A DNA stretch of 64,000 nt, from contig NZ_CP028884.1 of assembly GCF_003606285.1 (NCBI RefSeq), positions 434,001-498,000 of the forward strand, in the 5' to 3' direction. Shown one piece after another: positions 19,245 to 33,963 of the stretch (within the stretch, counting starts at the first letter, position 1; each line of letters begins with the position of its first letter). The translations under genes and the position numbers were made by a program. The DNA comes from Borrelia turcica IST7 (GTDB taxonomy: Bacteria > Spirochaetota > Spirochaetia > Borreliales > Borreliaceae). The notes beneath the pieces were generated by a model. That model was not told the origin of the DNA. It did no database searches and saw nothing but the letters and a program-made list of their open reading frames with translations.

Positions 19245-20087
19245 CTAGTTAAAATCAATATCAAGATTAAAAAAATCAATTAAAAACTTTGCAACTCCAT
19301 CTTCATCGTTACTAAACTTTGTAACCTCATTATTTGGTAAACTAGTCCTCACAAATTCATTTGCATTCTTCATTACAATACCCTTTCCAACATTTTTTAG
19401 CATTTCATAATCATTACCATTATCTCCAAATGCCAAGATATCTCCAATATCAACACATTCAAATAAAGCAACATTTTTAACAGCATTATACTTATTAGCA
19501 TTAATATTTGTAATTTCTAATAGATCTTGAGCAGAGTAAAATACACTTATATCCTTGAAATTCTTCTCTCTTATTGTATTTCCAAATTTTTCAAGAGTAA
19601 TAAAATTTTGAGAAAAATAAACTATTTTAGATAAAGAGTCTACTTGAAGAGAAAACAAATCAGTAATAACAGGTTTTATTCCTAAGTGACTAATAAAATG
19701 ATTCATAATTGGGCTCCTAACCTCTCTATCAGAATACCAATCGCTTAAAGTATAAAGATTAATATCGATTTCTCCTCTCTCAAGCTTAAGAATTTCTCTT
19801 ACTAGGCCATATTCTATCTTATACCTCAAGATTAGATTATTCTGCAAAAACACTTCAGATCCATTGGCTGTTATCATATAACCCTTTTCAATATCAATCT
19901 CTTTAAGTTGATTCAGAACATCCTTAATTTCACCTAATCTCCTACCAGTAGCAATAATGATACGAAAATCTTTCCTTAACTTTAAAAGAACTTTAAGAGT
20001 TAATGGTGTAATTTTATGCTCATTATTAAGTAAAGTACCATCAAGATCAAAAACGAGCATCTTATATTTTTCATAATTAGAATTCAT
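19245..20087 (-). CDS. HAD-superfamily phosphatase, Cof type
   Basis: 280 aa. The HAD nucleophile motif is FDLDGTLLNN near residue 14. The second motif is ATGRR and the acidic metal-binding motif is GDNGNDYEML near residue 228, with a C2-type cap between. Cof-type enzymes dephosphorylate sugar phosphates, pyridoxal phosphate or flavin precursors; the substrate here cannot be told. It is the hydrolase known from the 23S-16S spacer of Borrelia generally. It converges on the small lipoprotein gene and diverges from hpt. Confidence 0.88.
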   Translation of the reverse strand: MNSNYEKYKMLVFDLDGTLLNNEHKITPLTLKVLLKLRKDFRIIIATGRRLGEIKDVLNQLKEIDIEKGYMITANGSEVFLQNNLILRYKIEYGLVREILKLERGEIDINLYTLSDWYSDREVRSPIMNHFISHLGIKPVITDLFSLQVDSLSKIVYFSQNFITLEKFGNTIREKNFKDISVFYSAQDLLEITNINANKYNAVKNVALFECVDIGDILAFGDNGNDYEMLKNVGKGIVMKNANEFVRTSLPNNEVTKFSNDEDGVAKFLIDFFNLDIDFN

Positions 20088-20149
20088 ATATAATCTCTCT
20101 TTTAGATAAATAATATCATACTTCTATTGGCTACGAACTACAATTTAAC

Positions 20150-20178
20150 TTGAATTAAACTTATAAAAAAAATACAAT
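20150..20178 (+). promoter_or_regulatory. Promoter of the hpt-purA-purB operon
   Basis: TTGAAT (20150-20155), a 17-base spacer and TACAAT (20173-20178). A TATAAT also overlaps at 20179-20184. Transcription would begin near 20185, which lies at or after the first possible ATG (20183). This argues for the downstream hpt start at 20222. Confidence 0.6.
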
Positions 20179-20221
20179 TATAATGTTAAAGATTACAAAT
20201 AGAGAGTCAAACATAAGCTTA

Positions 20222-20746
20222 ATGAATGATCAAATTTCAACTTTATTCTCAGAAGAAAAAATTAAAAATAAAATTAAAGAGTTGGCTCAAGAGATTAAAG
20301 ATTATTACAAGGACAAGAATAACGTAGTTTTTATATCTCTTCTTAAAGGCTCATTTATATTTTTTGCAGACATTATAAGAGAGATTGGACTCAATGTAAA
20401 AATAGATTTCCTGCAAGCTTCAAGTTATGGTAATAAGGCACATTCTTCACTAAAAGTAATCATAAAAAAAGACATTGATATTAATATAGAAAACTGCTAT
20501 GTAATACTCTTTGACGATATTATAGATACTGGATTAACATATAAAAAAATTATTGAACATTTAAAAACGAAGAATCCCAAAGAGATTAAAACCTGTGTTC
20601 TTTTCAATAAACCATCCAGAAGATTAACAGAACTACACATAGACTATGTGGGCTTTGAAATCGATAATCATTTTATAGTTGGGTATGGTATTGATTTTAA
20701 TGAAAAACACAGAACCTTAAAGGATGTAGCAAAAATAAACAAATAG
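20222..20746 (+). CDS. hpt: Hypoxanthine(-guanine) phosphoribosyltransferase
   Basis: About 174 aa. It converts hypoxanthine (and perhaps guanine) plus PRPP to IMP/GMP. The PRPP-binding signature is VILFDDIIDTGLTYKK, and the family features LLKGSFIFFADI and DFLQASSYG are present, with a C-terminal VGYGIDF. I start at the ATG at 20222, giving the usual short lead before FSEEKI. An ATG 13 codons earlier lies inside the apparent -10 region. It is the first gene of a purine salvage operon, 9 bases before purA. The set is known between the rRNA genes of relapsing-fever Borrelia and absent from Lyme species. Confidence 0.9.
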   Translation: MNDQISTLFSEEKIKNKIKELAQEIKDYYKDKNNVVFISLLKGSFIFFADIIREIGLNVKIDFLQASSYGNKAHSSLKVIIKKDIDINIENCYVILFDDIIDTGLTYKKIIEHLKTKNPKEIKTCVLFNKPSRRLTELHIDYVGFEIDNHFIVGYGIDFNEKHRTLKDVAKINK

Positions 20747-23418
<2,672 letters not shown>

Positions 23419-23424
23419 ATAATA

Positions 23425-23991
23425 TTAATATTTAGACACAAATTTATTTCCCTTTATATAAAATCTCCAAAGTTTAGTAGCATACTCTTCACCTGCATAA
23501 TCAATATTTATTCTCTTTGAGTTCACTACTTCAAAATCAAAAGACAATCCATTTTTTAAAAAAAGCTCAGTATTACTAATAAGATCTACTTTATTAAATC
23601 TTAAATCTATATTTAAGTACTTAGTAAGTTTACCAGGCCCATTAGTAACCATGGAATTCCCTTTAAGTAAAGGATAAATGGGCTCAACAGCTCTTATTAA
23701 AACAGCATGAGGATTGTTCTCATTAGATGCTACAACATTTAACATGTAGTACATACCATAAATTATATAAATATAAGCATATCCTCCGACATTATACATA
23801 GCACTTGTACGATTAGTTTTTCTCCCACCATATGCATGACAAGCTCTGTCTATTGTTCCCATATATGCCTCTGTTTCAACAATCTTTGTAACAATTTCTT
23901 CTCCATCTATTTTTCTTATCAAAAAGTGACCAAGTAAAGACTTAGCTACAATAATAGCATCATGCGTAAAAAACTCTCTATCCATTGACAT
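23425..23991 (-). CDS. mag: 3-methyladenine DNA glycosylase (AAG/MPG family)
   Basis: 188 aa, the usual length for bacterial AAG. It removes alkylated purines such as 3-methyladenine. Family features are the start REFFTHDAIIVAKSLLG, the catalytic Glu in VETEAYMG, the intercalating Tyr region MYNVGGYAYIYIIYGMYYMLNVV, and GPGKLTKYL. It is a resident of the rRNA spacer in Borrelia generally. It lies between purB (converging) and tRNA-Ile (diverging). Confidence 0.93.
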   Translation of the reverse strand: MSMDREFFTHDAIIVAKSLLGHFLIRKIDGEEIVTKIVETEAYMGTIDRACHAYGGRKTNRTSAMYNVGGYAYIYIIYGMYYMLNVVASNENNPHAVLIRAVEPIYPLLKGNSMVTNGPGKLTKYLNIDLRFNKVDLISNTELFLKNGLSFDFEVVNSKRINIDYAGEEYATKLWRFYIKGNKFVSKY

Positions 23992-24086
23992 AATTTTAAA
24001 TCAAAACTAAATTTGAAAATTATTAAAATTAAGATAAACACTACAAAACAACTCATAACTACATACATAGAAAAACAAAACTCATA

Positions 24087-24115
24087 TTGACAAACAAAAT
24101 AAAGTTCAATAAAAT
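24087..24115 (+). promoter_or_regulatory. Promoter of tRNA-Ile
   Basis: TTGACA (24087-24092), a 17-base spacer and TAAAAT (24110-24115). Transcription would begin near 24122, about 16 bases before the tRNA. It gives tRNA-Ile its own promoter on the strand opposite to the rRNA genes. Confidence 0.8.
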
Positions 24116-24137
24116 CTTAAAAGGTAAGTACATCTTA

Positions 24138-24211
24138 GGGATCATAGCTCAGGTGGTTAGAGCGCAGGTCTGATAAACCTGAGGTCGGATGTTCAACTCA
24201 TCCTGGTCCCA
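24138..24211 (+). tRNA. tRNA-Ile (GAT)
   Basis: 74 bases with paired GGGATCA...TGGTCCC ends, D-loop AGCTCAGGTGGTTAGAGC, anticodon loop CTGATAA (anticodon GAT) and T-loop GTTCAAC. CCA is not encoded. It is transcribed opposite to 16S and 23S and is followed by a terminator at 24225-24259. Confidence 0.97.
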
Positions 24212-24224
24212 CTTTATTAATCCT

Positions 24225-24257
24225 AAAAAAAAGCAAGCTTTTTCGCTTGCCTTTTTT

Positions 24258-24259
<2 letters not shown>
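24225..24259. terminator. Bidirectional terminator between tRNA-Ile and the 6-phospho-glucosidase gene
   Basis: Stem GCAAGC/GCTTGC (24233-24238 and 24245-24250) with A-runs on the left and T-runs on the right, so it works on both strands. The glucosidase stop codon lies at its right edge. Confidence 0.85.
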
Positions 24260-27130
<2,871 letters not shown>

Positions 27131-27186
27131 AAAAAAACTCCTATTATTGTATAAAAACAATAGTCATAAAAATTTATAATAAAGTT

Positions 27187-27251
27187 AATACTTTTATTCT
27201 AATATAAGTTATTTAACTTTATTAAATAACTTATATTAGAATAAAAGTATT
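27187..27251. repeat. 30-bp perfect inverted repeat upstream of the maltose-type PTS gene
   Basis: Arms 27187-27216 and 27222-27251 are perfect reverse complements with a 5-base loop (CTTTA). The outer ends are AATACTTTT/AAAAGTATT. The repeat lies about 20 bases upstream of an AATTTTTATG / ATACAAT region that precedes malX. The fruA-type gene has the same order of elements. It may be an operator, or an attenuator hairpin for transcripts running on from tRNA-Ala. Confidence 0.85.
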
Positions 27252-27264
27252 CTTCATTTTTGTC

Positions 27265-27315
27265 AATAATAAATAAGTTTAAATTTTGTAATTGAAATAA
27301 TAAATAGGTTTAAAT
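27265..27315 (+). repeat. Pair of 20-bp direct repeats
   Basis: 27265-27284 and 27296-27315 agree at 19 of 20 bases (AATAATAAATARGTTTAAAT) and are spaced 31 bases apart. The second copy is part of the left arm of the 47-bp hairpin; the first lies between the two hairpins. They may be remnants of repeat expansion. Confidence 0.8.
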
Positions 27316-27387
27316 GCAAATAAGGATAGAATTTTAAATGAAATTCTATCCTTATTTGCATTTAAACCTATTTATTATTTCAATTAC
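27288..27387. repeat. Giant perfect hairpin, 47-bp arms with a 6-base loop
   Basis: Arms 27288-27334 and 27341-27387 match perfectly as reverse complements around TAAATG. It lies between the tRNA-Ala terminator and the PTS-linked palindrome. It has no coding potential and no T-run, so it is not an ordinary terminator. Perfect palindromes of this size are usually lost quickly in bacteria, so keeping it without one mismatch is notable. Confidence 0.9.
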
Positions 27388-27427
27388 TCTTAAACAGATA
27401 GCATTAATGTAAATTTGTGCACTATCT

Positions 27428-27471
27428 AAAAAAGATTTAACCTCCACCTCAATATAAAAAATGGAGGTTAA
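27428..27471 (-). terminator. Terminator of the 16S/tRNA-Ala transcript, built on the tRNA 3' end
   Basis: In the minus-strand RNA, bases 27471-27462 (the 3' end of tRNA-Ala) pair over 10 bp with 27446-27437, followed by ATC and six T (27433-27428). The upstream arm is the tRNA acceptor strand itself, so tRNA folding and termination compete. Confidence 0.7.
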
Positions 27472-27535
27472 GGGACTCGAACCCTTGACCCTCGGCTTGC
27501 AAAGCCGATGCTCTAGCCAACTGAGCTAAACCCCC
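27462..27535 (-). tRNA. tRNA-Ala (TGC)
   Basis: 74 bases on the minus strand. Acceptor GGGGGTT/AACCTCC, D-arm AGCTCAGTTGGCTAGAGC, anticodon loop CTTTGCAAA (anticodon TGC) and T-loop GGTTCGAGTCC. CCA is not encoded. It lies 75 bases after 16S and is probably co-transcribed with it. Confidence 0.97.
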
Positions 27536-27557
27536 AAAAAAAAGTCTCAAAAAAGAC

Positions 27558-27571
27558 AAGGGAAGAGTTAA
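27558..27571 (-). other. 16S processing stem, 3' arm
   Basis: 14 bases fully complementary in RNA to 29205-29218 on the far side of 16S, a likely RNase III stem that frees the 16S precursor and separates it from tRNA-Ala. Confidence 0.7.
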
Positions 27572-27610
27572 ATCAATACTTATTCAATTTAATTAAATTC
27601 TTTCTCTTAG

Positions 27611-29148
<1,538 letters not shown>

Positions 29149-29204
29149 TTTATTTTCTTATTTTAAAATTAACAGGTTATCATATTTGGTTCTTAAAACC
29201 TTAC

Positions 29205-29218
29205 TTAACTCTTCCCTT
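29205..29218 (-). other. 16S processing stem, 5' arm
   Basis: Partner of 27558-27571; the 14-bp stem would close around the 16S precursor. Confidence 0.7.
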
Positions 29219-29253
29219 CTCTTCTTTTCCAATTCTTATTTTCAACTCTTATT

Positions 29254-29282
29254 ACTTTATAACATACATTAATCTTTGTCAA
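29254..29282 (-). promoter_or_regulatory. Promoter of 16S rRNA
   Basis: TTGACA (29282-29277, minus strand) followed by TATAAAGT. Read as TAAAGT the spacer is 17 bases; read as TATAAA it is 15. It lies about 11 bases after the radA stop codon, so radA readthrough could also feed 16S. Confidence 0.65.
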
Positions 29283-29292
29283 TACTTTAAAT

Positions 29293-30693
29293 TTATTTTT
29301 TTATACCAACATTTTTAAATATATTGTTTTCACCTCTTTCTCTTTTACTATCTCTTATCAATCTTTTAACAATATCCAATACTCTACTTATACCCTCATA
29401 TCCATCATAACAACTTCCTCTTAGATTTGCTCCCAAAACACTTTTAAATCCTGCCTTACGAGAAGCTAGTACCTTGCTCTCAACATTAGAAGATATTTTA
29501 ATTTCTCCTGAAAGTGAAATTTCACCTGTAAAAATCAACTCCTGACTTACAATAATATCTGTCTTAGCTGAAAACAATGCAACTAAAATAGCAAGCTCAA
29601 TTTCTATATCATCAATTCTAAGACCGCCAGACACATTAACATATACATCATCGTTATTAAAATTAAGATTCAAATACTTACTAAGGACTGCTAAGATTCT
29701 TGATATTTTTTTAGAATCTATCTTTTCTGAAAAAATCCTAGGAATATTCATACCCGTCTTTGTGATTAGAGCCTGTATCTCAACAAACAAAACTCTACTC
29801 CCTTTATTAATAATTCCAATAGCAATTCCTGAAGATACCTTTTCCTTTTTTTCCAAAAAAATAGAAGAAGGGTCTTTTATTTCAGAGAGACCTAAATTTG
29901 TCATTTCAAAAATGCCTATTTCATTAACAGAACCAAATCTATTTTTAGTTGCCCTAAGCATACGCAAAGATTTCTCTGCCTCTTCAAAATAAAAAACAGC
30001 ATCTACCATATGCTCTATTATTTTTGGTCCTGCCAAAATACCATCCTTTGTAATATGCCCCACCAAAAATAAAGTTATATCCTTCCTTTTTGCCCATTCT
30101 ACAAGCTTATAAACACAATGCTTTAATTGAGATACTCCTCCAAGCCCACCTTGAACCTCCTTTGAGTGTAAAGTCTGAATAGAATCAACAACAATAAAAT
30201 CAAGCTTAATACTTTCAACCATATCAATTAAAGAATCAACATTGACCTCATTAGTTATCAAAATATCAGTAGAAAGTTTAAGTCTATTTGACCTTAATTT
30301 AATCTGTGGGATTGATTCTTCACCCGCAAGATAAAGTACATTTTTACCAGCAAGCGAGACAATATTAGAAATTTGAAGCAAAAAAGTTGATTTTCCAATC
30401 CCAGGATCTCCTGCTATTAGAATTACACTACCAAGCACAATTCCAGAGCCAAGAACTCTATCAAACTCTTCAATACCTGTTAGTTGCCTAACATTATCAA
30501 CTTGCTTAAAATCTTTCAAAGAATAAATTTCATTTTTCACACTACTTAAATTTTTTACGTAGCCAGCCTTTACTTCAGTATAAGATTCTAAACTTTCCCA
30601 ACTAAAACACTCAGGGCATTTACCTAGCCATTTTAAAGACTTATATCCACAATTTAAACACTTATAAATTTCCCTTTCTTTATTTTTTGCCAT
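29293..30693 (-). CDS. radA: DNA repair protein RadA (Sms)
   Basis: 466 aa, full length. RadA drives branch migration of recombination intermediates as a RecA-like hexamer. It has the N-terminal four-Cys zinc finger (CLNCG ... CPEC), Walker A GDPGIGKST at about residue 96, the RadA-specific KNRFG motif near 250, and a C-terminal Lon-protease-like domain without a protease site. It is the second gene after rsmI with a 34-base gap and ends directly before the 16S promoter. Confidence 0.95.
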   Translation of the reverse strand: MAKNKEREIYKCLNCGYKSLKWLGKCPECFSWESLESYTEVKAGYVKNLSSVKNEIYSLKDFKQVDNVRQLTGIEEFDRVLGSGIVLGSVILIAGDPGIGKSTFLLQISNIVSLAGKNVLYLAGEESIPQIKLRSNRLKLSTDILITNEVNVDSLIDMVESIKLDFIVVDSIQTLHSKEVQGGLGGVSQLKHCVYKLVEWAKRKDITLFLVGHITKDGILAGPKIIEHMVDAVFYFEEAEKSLRMLRATKNRFGSVNEIGIFEMTNLGLSEIKDPSSIFLEKKEKVSSGIAIGIINKGSRVLFVEIQALITKTGMNIPRIFSEKIDSKKISRILAVLSKYLNLNFNNDDVYVNVSGGLRIDDIEIELAILVALFSAKTDIIVSQELIFTGEISLSGEIKISSNVESKVLASRKAGFKSVLGANLRGSCYDGYEGISRVLDIVKRLIRDSKRERGENNIFKNVGIKK

Positions 30694-30727
30694 AATATCA
30701 ATTATTAAACAGAAGGATTAAAATAAT

Positions 30728-31402
30728 TCAACCCTTAATCTTCCTACTTACCAAAACTGTGAACTCTCCTTTTTCTTTTTTATTCTCTTCAAAATATTTC
30801 TTCAATTCCAAAGGTTTACCCACCCTATATTCCTCATATACTTTCGTCATCTCACGTCCAACAAGAACATTGGCATCTAAATTTACTAAAGAAATTTCAG
30901 ATAATAATTTCAAAATTCTATGACTGGATTCAAGGATCACAAATGCATCACCTCTACTATAAAGTTCTTCAATCCTTTTAATCCTCTTAATACCTTTATT
31001 TGCCAAAAATCCTTCAAACACTATCACCTTATCTTTAAAAGGATTTACGCTAATAATAGTATTAAAAGAACTCACACCTGGAATAGGACAAACTTTATAT
31101 CCATTTTTAAGTGCTGCATCAACAAGTAATCCACCAGGATCACTCAAACAAGGTGTACCCGCATCGCTAAGAAAAGCTACACTTTTTTCACTAGATAAAT
31201 ACTCTAATAATAATTCTATTCTCTTATTTTCTGTTACTGCATTACAAGAAATCAATTTTTTAACAATTCCATAACGAGATAAAAGTCTTTTAGTAATTCT
31301 TGTGTCCTCAGCAAATATAACATCCACCAATTTTAAAATATCAATCGCACGATATGTAATATCTCCTAAATTACCTATGGGTGTTCCAACAACATATAAC
31401 AC
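30728..31402 (-). CDS. rsmI: 16S rRNA 2'-O-ribose C1402 methyltransferase
   Basis: 224 aa, at the short end of the family. It methylates the ribose of C1402 in the decoding centre. It has the SAM-binding TPIGNLGDITYRA at the N-terminus, FAEDTR, SDAGTPCLSDPG and PIPGVSS, all diagnostic of the tetrapyrrole-methylase fold of RsmI. The start is a GTG with AAAGGAG upstream. It is the first gene of a minus-strand unit rsmI-radA that leads into 16S, placing a 16S modification enzyme next to its substrate gene. Confidence 0.94.
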   Translation of the reverse strand: MLYVVGTPIGNLGDITYRAIDILKLVDVIFAEDTRITKRLLSRYGIVKKLISCNAVTENKRIELLLEYLSSEKSVAFLSDAGTPCLSDPGGLLVDAALKNGYKVCPIPGVSSFNTIISVNPFKDKVIVFEGFLANKGIKRIKRIEELYSRGDAFVILESSHRILKLLSEISLVNLDANVLVGREMTKVYEEYRVGKPLELKKYFEENKKEKGEFTVLVSRKIKG

Positions 31403-31675
31403 AAAATCTCCTTTACATTAAAATTGAAAACATAGCTAACCCAATTATATTAAGCTTAATATTACATAAAAACGATATTTAATATATTAATTTTTGTAAA
31501 TTATACTTTAAAGTTAAAGAAACATTATGCATAAAACCATTATCTTAAAATACTTAATATTTATCCAATATTCAAATATTATATACTCACATGAGAAAAT
31601 ATTTATTTTATGTTATATTTATACTTATGTTATTGGGTAATATTGGCAACTGAAAGTTAAAAGGCGGTAAATTTT
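31403..31675. other. Intergenic region between divergent rsmI and the DUF1294-like gene
   Basis: 273 bases, very AT-rich, holding promoters for both neighbours. No strong hairpin, long repeat or small ORF with a ribosome-binding site is visible. Confidence 0.6.
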
Positions 31676-31996
31676 ATGTTTAAGCTCATTAGAAAAATAT
31701 TTATAGTCTATTTTTTATGCATTACCCTTGCTGGACTTGTTATGGTTTTTTTTGACAGTAAATTTTCAGAAAAAGAAAGTGTTCAAAATGGCAAAAGCCA
31801 AATTATTAAACATAAAATCGACCCGAACCTACTTCTATTTACCTCTTCAATTGGAGGTTTTTTGGGAGTTTATGCCGGCATATGGATTTTTGATTATGAA
31901 AAAAATAACTTTTATTTAAGCTGGGGCAGCTTAATAATATTAATATATAATATAGGTCTAATCCTTTTTGTATATTCTAAATCAACCAATAAATAA
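31676..31996 (+). CDS. Small membrane protein, DUF1294-like
   Basis: 106 aa with three membrane helices (about 8-26, 52-74 and 83-101). The central stretch with SIGGFLGVYAGIWIF and following basic/aromatic residues resembles DUF1294 proteins, which have no known function. GGCGG lies 8 bases before the ATG. It is a single gene between rsmI (diverging) and a converging DUF1893-like gene. Confidence 0.7.
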   Translation: MFKLIRKIFIVYFLCITLAGLVMVFFDSKFSEKESVQNGKSQIIKHKIDPNLLLFTSSIGGFLGVYAGIWIFDYEKNNFYLSWGSLIILIYNIGLILFVYSKSTNK

Positions 31997-32003
31997 ATTT
32001 AAA

Positions 32004-32393
32004 TTAAGAATTATTCATAATAATGCCACTCTTTATCATATATTTATATACTTCTTCTGGGTTTTCTAAGCTCTCAATCAAATTTTCAGCTTTATCATTT
32101 ATTCGCTCTACTAGCTTTTTAAAAGTTACCTTTATTCCTCTACTTTCCAAAAAGTCCTTTGCTGGTTGTGAAATAACGCCGGCTTGAACATTTTGAAGTC
32201 CAATATTGTATATTATAATAGCAGCAGCCTTGCCCACAACCTTATCATAAATCTCTAAACCTTCTTTATTTTGAATATACTTATTAATAAAATTATCAAC
32301 CTCTAAAAGGGGTTTTAAACCTCTTTCCATATTAGAATAAAGTATCCTATGATCCTTAAACAACCTTAATGTAGGATTCAATCCTGATATCAT
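32004..32393 (-). CDS. DUF1893-like protein
   Basis: 129 aa, soluble. Features resembling DUF1893: LRLFKDHRILYSN near the start, KVVGKAAAIIIYN in the middle, and AKDFLESRGIKVTF after it. The fold is related to cytidine deaminases, but no catalytic Cys/His set is visible and the function is unknown. I take the ATG at 32393 with GAGGGGTGG upstream; the GTG two codons earlier falls inside that site. It diverges from yigZ. Confidence 0.72.
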   Translation of the reverse strand: MISGLNPTLRLFKDHRILYSNMERGLKPLLEVDNFINKYIQNKEGLEIYDKVVGKAAAIIIYNIGLQNVQAGVISQPAKDFLESRGIKVTFKKLVERINDKAENLIESLENPEEVYKYMIKSGIIMNNS

Positions 32394-32485
32394 TTCCACC
32401 CCTCAAACACTTGTTTTCAGTACTTACTAAAAATAATCACTATTAATGATATACATAAATTAAAAATACTTCAACATAAAAAAAA

Positions 32486-32494
32486 TGATATATT
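32486..32494 (+). promoter_or_regulatory. Extended -10 promoter close to the yigZ start
   Basis: TGATATATT ends 10 bases before the yigZ ATG (32505), and no ribosome-binding site is present. The transcript may be almost leaderless. Confidence 0.5.
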
Positions 32495-32504
32495 ATTAAA
32501 TTAC

Positions 32505-33083
32505 ATGATGCTAATTCCTAAAGAAAGTATCCAATCAAAAATTGAAATAAAGAAATCCATTTTCTTATCTTACATTTTTCATGTAGAGAAAAAAGAAGAA
32601 ATAAATAAAATACTAAGAGAATATAAATTAAAATTTAAAAATGCATCACATGTTGTACATGGGTTTAGAATAGGCAATTCAATTTCATTTATAAATGGAA
32701 TGAGTGATGACAAAGAACCACACTTAACAGCAGGAAAACCCACACTAGATGCCATATTAAATAACAATCTAACAGACACTCTAATAATTACAATACGCTA
32801 CTTTGGAGGAACTCTACTTGGAAAAGGAGGATTAATAAAAGCATATTCTAAGTCAGCAGTAGAAGTAATCAATAAATCAAACTTAATAGAAAAAGAAGAA
32901 ATGGAAACATTAGGTTTAAATTTAGACTATAATCAATATAATTTACTTATAAGAATAAAAAACAAGGTAGGAATTAAAATTACAGATGCAAGTTTTTTAG
33001 AAAAAATAAATACCACAATAACATTTAACATAAAAAACAAGGTAGATATTTTGCTATTTTTACAAGAAAATTCCTTAATTTAA
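32505..33083 (+). CDS. YigZ/IMPACT-family protein
   Basis: 192 aa. The N-terminal UPF0029/Impact domain has the conserved KKSIFLSYIFHVE, ASHVVHGFRIG, GMSDDKEPHLTAGKP and IRYFGGTLLGKGGLIKAY. The C-terminal part has an alpha-beta fold like the EF-G domain found in YigZ. Members bind ribosomes or nucleic acids, and the precise role in bacteria is not known. There are two adjacent ATG codons at the start and no ribosome-binding site. It precedes parA in the same direction by 119 bases. Confidence 0.9.
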   Translation: MMLIPKESIQSKIEIKKSIFLSYIFHVEKKEEINKILREYKLKFKNASHVVHGFRIGNSISFINGMSDDKEPHLTAGKPTLDAILNNNLTDTLIITIRYFGGTLLGKGGLIKAYSKSAVEVINKSNLIEKEEMETLGLNLDYNQYNLLIRIKNKVGIKITDASFLEKINTTITFNIKNKVDILLFLQENSLI

Positions 33084-33202
33084 TTACCTTTATGTAAAGT
33101 TCATCTCATTACTCTAATACAATCTTATATATTATTTTTCATTTTTACTATTTATGTTCTACAATAGAATATTATTAATATGTACAACAAGAGAAAATTT
33201 TT

Positions 33203-33961
33203 ATGAAAATAATATCTATTATTAATCAAAAAGGCGGAGTTGGCAAAACAACTAGTGCCATAAACATTGCTTACTCAATGACACTTCTTAATAAAAAAAC
33301 TCTTCTAATAGATATTGATCCGCAAGGAAACACTAGTAGTGGAACAAATGTTTTAAAAAAAGAAAGTAAAAAATCAAATTCAAGTTATGAACTTATTTAT
33401 AAAAAACAAAAAATTGAACCTACTCAAAGTTTTAATTTAAATATAATTCCCTCAAGTCTTAAATTAGCATTACTTGAAAAGGAATTAACAAATGAAATTG
33501 CAAGGGAAAGCTTTTTAAAAAATTCTCTCCTGAAATATAGAAAAGATAACTATGATTTCATACTTATTGATTGTCCTCCTACTCTCTCAATACTCACAAT
33601 AAATGCTCTTGTTGCAAGTAAATATGTTTTAATACCAATAGAAACAGAATTTTTTGCTTTTGAAGGAATTAATCAACTATTAGATACAATAAATGCTGTA
33701 AAGCAAATCAATAAAGAGTTAAAGATTACTGGTGTCTTTATAAATAAATATGATATTAGAAATAAAAGTAAAGAAAAATACATTGATTATCTTAAAAGGA
33801 TATTTAAAAAAAGTTTTTTAAACACCAAAATAAGAAAAAATATAAGTATCTCTAAATCACAAGAAGAAAAAATACCAGTACATATGTACAATAAAGAAAG
33901 CAATGCAGCTCGAGACTTTTTAGATCTTACAAAAGAAATAATTTGCAAAATTGAAGGATAA
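33203..33961 (+). CDS. parA: Chromosome partition ATPase ParA (Soj)
   Basis: 252 aa. Walker-type ATPase with the deviant P-loop KGGVGKTTSAINIA and signature LIDIDPQGNTSSG, then DCPPTLSILT. It forms ATP-dependent dimers on DNA and spaces chromosome copies. In Lyme Borrelia its partner is ParZ, not ParB. The gene next door here is indeed parZ, 2 bases downstream. It lies 6 kb from the dnaA region, on the left side of the origin. Confidence 0.95.
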   Translation: MKIISIINQKGGVGKTTSAINIAYSMTLLNKKTLLIDIDPQGNTSSGTNVLKKESKKSNSSYELIYKKQKIEPTQSFNLNIIPSSLKLALLEKELTNEIARESFLKNSLLKYRKDNYDFILIDCPPTLSILTINALVASKYVLIPIETEFFAFEGINQLLDTINAVKQINKELKITGVFINKYDIRNKSKEKYIDYLKRIFKKSFLNTKIRKNISISKSQEEKIPVHMYNKESNAARDFLDLTKEIICKIEG

Positions 33962-33963
33962 AA

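Noticed and set aside
27288-27387. The giant hairpin as a fused (replicated) Borrelia telomere
   Set aside because: Replicated telomeres have a palindrome axis without spacer and conserved boxes near it. Here a 6-base loop interrupts the axis and no TAGTATA-like box is at the expected place.
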